Shown: positions 4,632 through 8,152 of the stretch, piece by piece
Layout: every line of letters starts with the position of its first letter
Numbering within the stretch: position 1 is the stretch's first letter
DNA from: Pyrobaculum sp.
GTDB taxonomy: Archaea > Thermoproteota > Thermoprotei > Thermoproteales > Thermoproteaceae
Direction of reading: 5' to 3'
NCBI GenBank assembly: GCA_009903905.1
Contig: WYEI01000261.1
Span: forward strand, 1 to 8,152
Length of the DNA stretch: 8,152 nucleotides
Translations under genes and position numbers: made by a program
The notes under the pieces: generated by a model
Databases searched by the model: none
Seen by the model: only the letters and a program-made list of their open reading frames with translations
Told to the model about the DNA's origin: nothing

Positions 4632-5564
4632 ATGAGGATCGCTGTTGTGGGCATCGGCGGATGGGGCAAGAATCATCTTCGGGTGGCGGCTTTACTCAAG
4701 GGCGAAGACCTTGTCGACGTGGTATATGCCGTTGACATCGACGAGGGGAGGCTGAGGTGGGCGGAGAAGACATACGGCGCCGTGCCCATCAAGGGCGTGG
4801 AAAACGCCGCCAACTTAGACGTAGACGCCGCGATAGTGGCGACTCCCACGACGCTCCACGCGGCCCACGCCTCGCTTTTCCTCTCGAGAGGCATCCCGAC
4901 GCTCGTGGAGAAGCCCTTCGCGGCGACTCTGCAGGAGGCTTACCAGTTGCTTGACGCCGCTGGCAGAACCATCGTGACCACGGGCTACCTACTGCGGTTT
5001 CACCAGGGCGTTAGATACGTGAAGAGCAACCTCCAGAAGCTGGGCCGCTTCTTGACGGCCTACGGCAAGAGGACTTCTAGATGGCCTCTGAGGCCGGGCG
5101 ACGTAGGCGTGGTGAAGGACCTCGCCATACACGACATAGACCTCGTCACCTACATCACAGGCAGACGCGCCTCCGCGGTCTACGCCTCGGGGGGCTCCAC
5201 CAGGGGGACTTATGAGGACCATGCACAGATATTCGCGCAATACGACGGAGCCTCAGCGCTCTACGAGGCCAACTGGCTCACGCCGTATCGCTTCAGGAAG
5301 ATAGAAATAACGGGCGACCAAGGAATCTTCGCCGTGGACTTCGCGACAGACGACGTATATTTCTACGGCGAAGAGGGGGTGTACCGGCCCAGGCTGGAGA
5401 TGGCGGAGCCCCTACTTCTGCAAGACCGCGAGTTCTTAAGAGCGGCCTCGGGCAGGGGAGGAGAGGTCGTAGACAGGGGGGACATCCTCTACACGATGAA
5501 GTTCTGCGAAGCCGCGGTGTCTTCCATAAAGACAGGCAAGGTGGTCCACCTGGAGGAGCTTTAA
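4632..5564 (+). CDS. Gfo/Idh/MocA-family NAD(P)-dependent sugar dehydrogenase
   Basis: This 310-residue protein has a Rossmann nucleotide-binding domain (1 to about 120). It carries VVGIGGWG (GxGGxG at 7-12), the acidic residue of VDID near 34-37 for NAD(H) ribose binding, and the family motif EKP at 93-95. The C-terminal domain holds DLAIHDIDL (163-171), where His167 is the probable catalytic acid/base with Asp163 and Asp170 nearby. The sequence GDVGVVKDLAIHDIDL closely resembles archaeal proteins annotated as UDP-N-acetylglucosamine 3-dehydrogenase, which oxidise the sugar 3-hydroxyl for amino-sugar synthesis. Other sugar or inositol substrates cannot be excluded. The ATG at 4632 follows a TATA box. 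No glycan-biosynthesis neighbours are visible, so the pathway is unclear. Confidence 0.92.
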   Translation: MRIAVVGIGGWGKNHLRVAALLKGEDLVDVVYAVDIDEGRLRWAEKTYGAVPIKGVENAANLDVDAAIVATPTTLHAAHASLFLSRGIPTLVEKPFAATLQEAYQLLDAAGRTIVTTGYLLRFHQGVRYVKSNLQKLGRFLTAYGKRTSRWPLRPGDVGVVKDLAIHDIDLVTYITGRRASAVYASGGSTRGTYEDHAQIFAQYDGASALYEANWLTPYRFRKIEITGDQGIFAVDFATDDVYFYGEEGVYRPRLEMAEPLLLQDREFLRAASGRGGEVVDRGDILYTMKFCEAAVSSIKTGKVVHLEEL

Positions 5565-5596
5565 CAAGTAAACTTCGCCTATTCTACACACTGCGG

Positions 5597-5604
5597 TTTT
5601 TAAA
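5597..5604 (+). promoter_or_regulatory. TATA box for the P-loop NTPase gene
   Basis: TTTTTAAA ends 18 bases before the ATG at 5622. A purine-rich GGAAGAAGAG element also lies just before the start and could act in initiation if a short leader is made. Confidence 0.55.
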
Positions 5605-5621
5605 CACAAGGAAGAAGAGCC

Positions 5622-6158
5622 ATGAAGCCAGGCGAGGAGCTTAGCCTCCACGAAATAGAGAAGCTTGACCTCGGCGAGGACTTCAAGCTCGTCCTCTCGC
5701 GGGTGTTAGGCGGGGCAAACGTCTACATAGTCGGGCCGCCTGGGAGCGGCAAGACCGCCATGTTGAGAAAACTCGGGCTGTACCTGGCGCGGATAGGCAG
5801 AGACGGGCTGTACCTTAAGCTGGAGTGGGTTAAATACGGCTGGGGGCTCTCGGACTACCTAAGACACTACGGCGAGAAGGCCCGGGAGCTGGCCGGGCTC
5901 TCCGGCGACGGCGTAATACTCCTAGACGACGGCGAGTTGCTGTGGAAATACGGCGCTGTGTACAGGAATCTGGTGAGGGACATAAAGGGCAGGCAGGTGG
6001 TGGCGGCCTTCAGAGAATTCGACGTAGACACAGCGACGATTCTCTTCGGAGACGGCTTCACCATTTATCTCCAGCGCCAGCAAGCCGCCGCGCCGGCGGC
6101 CAAGGCCCCGCTCGGGCTAGGCTTTCTCGGCAAGACCAGCGAGATCATCGTATTATAG
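5622..6158 (+). CDS. small orphan P-loop NTPase
   Basis: This is a 178-residue protein. Walker A is GPPGSGKT at residues 38-45, after the hydrophobic strand NVYIV. Walker B is VILLDD at 98-103. A further strand, RQVVAAF, sits at 124-130 and ends in Arg131, a possible sensor residue. The fold is a minimal AAA/STAND-like core without a lid domain, shorter than typical AAA+ modules. The C-terminus has an Ala/Pro/Lys linker (about 155-163) and a tail ending KTSEIIVL, reminiscent of a flexible linker plus interaction peptide. No substrate or partner can be named. The last 14 nt overlap the end of the convergent CPBP protease gene. The ATG at 5622 is supported by the upstream TATA box. Confidence 0.88.
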   Translation: MKPGEELSLHEIEKLDLGEDFKLVLSRVLGGANVYIVGPPGSGKTAMLRKLGLYLARIGRDGLYLKLEWVKYGWGLSDYLRHYGEKARELAGLSGDGVILLDDGELLWKYGAVYRNLVRDIKGRQVVAAFREFDVDTATILFGDGFTIYLQRQQAAAPAAKAPLGLGFLGKTSEIIVL

Positions 6159-6726
6159 CAACAGTCGCCAGAAGGTTGTTAAGCCCGTGAAGAGCGGCGG
6201 CCGACACAAAGCCCCCTTTTTTAAACGCGTAGGTGAGTATCACGCCGTAGAGGAAGTAAAGCGGTAGAAGAGCCGGCAGGCCGTGCACCAGGGCGAAAGC
6301 AAGCGAGTTGCCCACGTACCCAACCAGCGGCCCCGCCCTCCTCTCCAGCTCTGTGTAGAGGAGGACCCTGAAGAGAGCCTCCTCCACCACAGGCGCCAGC
6401 ACCACCGCGGTGGCTACAAAGTAAAGCCTCCAGTGGGGGCAGGAAGACATCACCTGGGCTAGGGCCTCTACGAGAACGCTGTAGCCCCGAAGCAACGGCT
6501 CCAGAGCCAGCTCCACGGCCCAGACCCCCGCCAACATCGCAAGCGCGGCCAAGAAGTACTTCGGCCTAAGGTAGAGATAGCCCTTTGCGTAATACGCCAC
6601 TGGGAGGAGGACCAGGTAGGCCGCCGCCATGGAGGCCGGAAGGTTGCAATAAGGTACAAGCAATGCGGCGAGGCCCATCGCTATAAACATAAGAGGCAAC
6701 GCCAACGCGATTACGACGAGACGCAT
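6145..6726 (-). CDS. CPBP-family intramembrane metalloprotease (Abi/Rce1-like)
   Basis: This is a 193-residue multi-pass membrane protein. The three conserved motifs of the CPBP/Rce1 family are present: EEALFR (Glu115, Glu116, Arg120), FALVH (Phe144 to His148) and HGLNN (His180, Asn184). These residues form the glutamate/histidine catalytic site within the membrane. About six hydrophobic segments are visible, at roughly 2-25, 33-48, 57-76, 101-122, 136-168 and 172-191. Family members cleave prenylated proteins or other membrane substrates and include bacteriocin-immunity proteins; the archaeal substrate is unknown. The ATG at 6726 has a TTTTTAAA TATA box 22-29 bases upstream on the minus strand. 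The gene is divergent from the hypothetical gene at 6758 and convergent with the P-loop NTPase, overlapping it by 14 nt. Confidence 0.9.
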   Translation of the reverse strand: MRLVVIALALPLMFIAMGLAALLVPYCNLPASMAAAYLVLLPVAYYAKGYLYLRPKYFLAALAMLAGVWAVELALEPLLRGYSVLVEALAQVMSSCPHWRLYFVATAVVLAPVVEEALFRVLLYTELERRAGPLVGYVGNSLAFALVHGLPALLPLYFLYGVILTYAFKKGGFVSAAALHGLNNLLATVAIIR

Positions 6727-6731
6727 CGAAA

Positions 6732-6740
6732 TTTATATAA
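6732..6740 (+). promoter_or_regulatory. TATA box for the 6758 gene, inside the divergent promoter
   Basis: TTTATATAA ends 18 bases before the GTG at 6758. It starts six bases from the ATG of the divergent protease gene, so it would be in that gene's initially transcribed region. Confidence 0.6.
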
Positions 6741-6747
6741 TGTGAGG

Positions 6748-6755
6748 TTTAAAAA
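6748..6755 (-). promoter_or_regulatory. TATA box for the CPBP protease gene, inside the divergent promoter
   Basis: TTTTTAAA on the minus strand has its downstream edge 22 bases before the ATG at 6726. It ends three bases from the GTG of the divergent plus-strand gene. Confidence 0.6.
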
Positions 6756-6757
6756 CT

Positions 6758-7243
6758 GTGGCCATCTACGTAGCCGCCACCGCCATAGGCCGACGGAGGT
6801 TCTTCATAGACCTCACTAACTGGGACAGGTTGGAGAGGTACCACAAGCCCTTCCTAGTAAACCCCGGCTGGCCTGAGGGGCTCGCCGGGGGCGTCGTCGA
6901 TATTGGGAGGTACATGGAGGAGCTGTCGCAGATCTACAAAGAGGCGGCGGAGGCTACAAACAGATCGCAGAGGGAGTTTGTAAAAGCCGCCGCCAAGATC
7001 TGGACCTTGAGGTTCATACTGCCGACGCGCGTGGAGGTGGACCAAGCCGCGTTGCGCGAGACGAGGACCTACTGGGAGATCAAGAACCACATAGAAGACG
7101 TGGTGGGGAAGAGGTTCGGCCCCTGGGGCGAGGTATACGCCGGCTGGGTCAACGTGGAGACCAGAGACAAGGCGGTTTACATCGGCGGGAGACCCTCGCT
7201 GGGGCACACATACCTCCACCTCATCGGGGTGCTTGAGTTGTAG
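6758..7243 (+). CDS. hypothetical protein, 161 aa
   Basis: This soluble protein of 161 residues does not match a family I recognise. The N-terminus alternates strands (AIYVAATAIGRRRFFIDL) and continues with an aromatic-rich stretch, NWDRLERYHKPFLVNPGWP, around 21-39. A long amphipathic helical region covers about 49-85 (RYMEELSQIYKEAAEATN and onward). The C-terminus is strand-rich with several Trp and Gly (GPWGEVYAGWVNVETRD, then HTYLHLIGVLEL). The GTG at 6758 is preferred because of the TATA box 18 bases upstream. The gene is divergent from the CPBP protease over only 31 bp, and its last 23 nt overlap the convergent CinA-like gene. Its composition is like that of its neighbours. The role is unknown. 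Confidence 0.8.
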   Translation: MAIYVAATAIGRRRFFIDLTNWDRLERYHKPFLVNPGWPEGLAGGVVDIGRYMEELSQIYKEAAEATNRSQREFVKAAAKIWTLRFILPTRVEVDQAALRETRTYWEIKNHIEDVVGKRFGPWGEVYAGWVNVETRDKAVYIGGRPSLGHTYLHLIGVLEL

Positions 7244-8036
7244 AGATCTCCGCCCTGCCGCCGAATTTAGCGATGAGAAGCTGTTTCAGCCGCCCCACGG
7301 CGGCCTCGACAAGCGCCTCTGCCCTCCCCCTATCCTCGGCGCTTGCGTAGATGTGGATGTGCAACAGCGGCGCCTCCACTTCAAAGCCCTTGGGGTGGGA
7401 CTTTACATACAGCGCGGGGTCCATCCTCATAACTTCGCGTATAACCGGGGCGACGTCTGCCTCGGGCACCCTCCTGACCACCAGCACCTGCTCCGCGAAG
7501 TAGACAGGCGGCCCCCTAGATCTGAGCACAGGCTCGACATAGCCCTCAAATATGGCCTCCATTTCGCGGGGGACGCCGGGCAACAGCACCACGACCCTCC
7601 CCCCATGTTCGTAGAGTATGCCTGGCGCCGTGCCCGCGGGGTTGGGAAGCGGCTTGGCGCCCGGCGGCATCATGGCCATCTTCTCACGCTCAGGCGTCAA
7701 GGGGTACCCCCTAGCCTCATACTTCTCCTTCACCATCCTCAAAGCCTCTTGGTTAACTACAGGCTCAACGCCGAGCGCCTTGCAGAACGCTAGGTTCGTA
7801 ATGTCGTCTGGCGTGGGGCCGAGGCCCCCCGTCGAGATGACCACGTCAGCCCTCCCCAGCGCCTCCCTGAAGACCTCGACTATGTCGCCCTCCTCGTCTG
7901 GCACCGCGACCACCCGCCTGACAGAGTACCCCAGGTGGGTAAGCTTGGAGGCCAGCCACGCCGCGTTTGTGTTCACCACGCGTCCAATTAATAACTCGTT
8001 TCCTACCGAGAGGATCCAGGCAACGCCTTTGCCCAT
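7221..8036 (-). CDS. stand-alone CinA-like MoCF-biosynthesis-domain protein (COG1058)
   Basis: This 271-residue protein is built on the molybdopterin-binding (MoCF_biosynth) fold. Diagnostic segments are SVGNELLIGRVVNTNAAWLA (10-29), then the glycine motif STGGLGPTPDDIT (68-80). The LPGVPREMEAIFEGYV loop (about 153-168) is also typical of CinA. The C-terminal pyridine-nucleotide deamidase (PncC) domain of bacterial CinA is absent, as is usual for archaeal single-domain members. Archaeal relatives are often annotated as nicotinamide-mononucleotide deamidase-related, but the activity of this short form is uncertain. The ATG at 8036 has a GGGAG Shine-Dalgarno-like element eight bases upstream (8045-8050). 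It lies inside the end of an upstream gene, so it is probably the second gene of an operon. The 3' end overlaps the convergent gene by 23 nt. Confidence 0.9.
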   Translation of the reverse strand: MGKGVAWILSVGNELLIGRVVNTNAAWLASKLTHLGYSVRRVVAVPDEEGDIVEVFREALGRADVVISTGGLGPTPDDITNLAFCKALGVEPVVNQEALRMVKEKYEARGYPLTPEREKMAMMPPGAKPLPNPAGTAPGILYEHGGRVVVLLPGVPREMEAIFEGYVEPVLRSRGPPVYFAEQVLVVRRVPEADVAPVIREVMRMDPALYVKSHPKGFEVEAPLLHIHIYASAEDRGRAEALVEAAVGRLKQLLIAKFGGRAEISTTQAPR

Positions 8037-8152
8037 GTAGTAAGCTCCCTAGAGACTTTTATCTCTTCCCGTATAACCACAAAAAGCCCCAGGAGCGTCG
8101 CCGCGATGCCGATGGCCTGCAGGGGCAACGCGACGCCGGCGCCTAACGTGAC
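8003..8152 (-). CDS. C-terminus of a membrane protein (partial)
   Basis: On the minus strand a frame is open from the window edge to a TAG at 8003-8005, giving 49 residues with no start inside the window. The first half is strongly hydrophobic (ALPLQAIGIAATLLGLFVVI) and is followed by a charged tail, REEIKVSREL, then TTWAKALPGSSR. This pattern of a last transmembrane helix plus a basic or amphipathic tail is typical of an integral membrane protein. The family cannot be told from this fragment. It overlaps the start of the CinA-like gene by 34 nt, and that gene has a Shine-Dalgarno-like site within it, so the two are likely co-transcribed. A second minus-strand frame is also open over part of this stretch but has no membrane-like pattern. 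Confidence 0.6.
   Translation of the reverse strand, partial: VTLGAGVALPLQAIGIAATLLGLFVVIREEIKVSRELTTWAKALPGSSR

Noticed and set aside
7233..7793. Open plus-strand frame of 186 codons opposite the CinA-like gene
   Set aside because: His/Arg/Pro-rich composition typical of an antisense shadow; the opposite strand has a clear MoCF domain.
1..8152. CRISPR arrays, insertion sequences, phage genes, toxin-antitoxin modules
   Set aside because: No regularly spaced repeats, transposase motifs, terminal inverted repeats or toxin/antitoxin signatures were seen on either strand.

Overview
The window looks like a chromosomal segment of a hyperthermophilic crenarchaeon of the order Thermoproteales, most like Pyrobaculum. 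This rests on an eL14 gene directly followed by an archaeal Cbf5-type pseudouridine synthase, a DUF211 gene, a tRNA-Glu that appears to carry a non-canonical intron, frequent GTG starts, and TATA boxes (TTTTTAAA/TTTAAATA-like) whose downstream edge sits 18-22 bases before the chosen start codon, the arrangement of leaderless mRNAs. The genus is inferred from style and gene content, not from a database match.

Left part, minus strand (1-1741): the 5' half of tRNA-Glu(TTC) is cut by the window edge. A helix and bulge pattern predicts a 23-nt intron after tRNA position 3. Upstream of it lies a tight three-gene cluster of cysteine-rich proteins, transcribed in this order: a CxxxCxxxCC metal-chelating protein (YkgJ/UPF0153-like), a protein with a C-terminal two-[4Fe-4S] ferredoxin domain, and a small OsmC-like protein.

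An AT-rich intergenic region (about 1703-1907) separates this cluster from the plus-strand block. It contains phased inverted repeats, TATA boxes and a possible 15-codon Lys/Glu-only gene. The plus-strand block (1908-6158) then carries rpl14e and cbf5 (4-nt overlap), DUF211 and a VIT-like membrane protein (4-nt overlap), a hypothetical protein, a Gfo/Idh/MocA dehydrogenase, and a small P-loop NTPase. It mixes translation and RNA modification, possible metal handling, and sugar metabolism.

Right part (6145-8152): a CPBP-type intramembrane protease on the minus strand shares a 31-bp divergent promoter region with a plus-strand hypothetical gene. A stand-alone CinA-like molybdopterin-binding-domain protein follows on the minus strand, preceded by the C-terminus of a membrane protein that runs off the window edge. 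Two convergent pairs overlap at their 3' ends (14 and 23 nt). No mobile elements, CRISPR arrays or phage genes were seen. The items of most interest are the intron-bearing tRNA-Glu, the leaderless mini-ORF, the interleaved divergent promoters and the cysteine-rich gene cluster.
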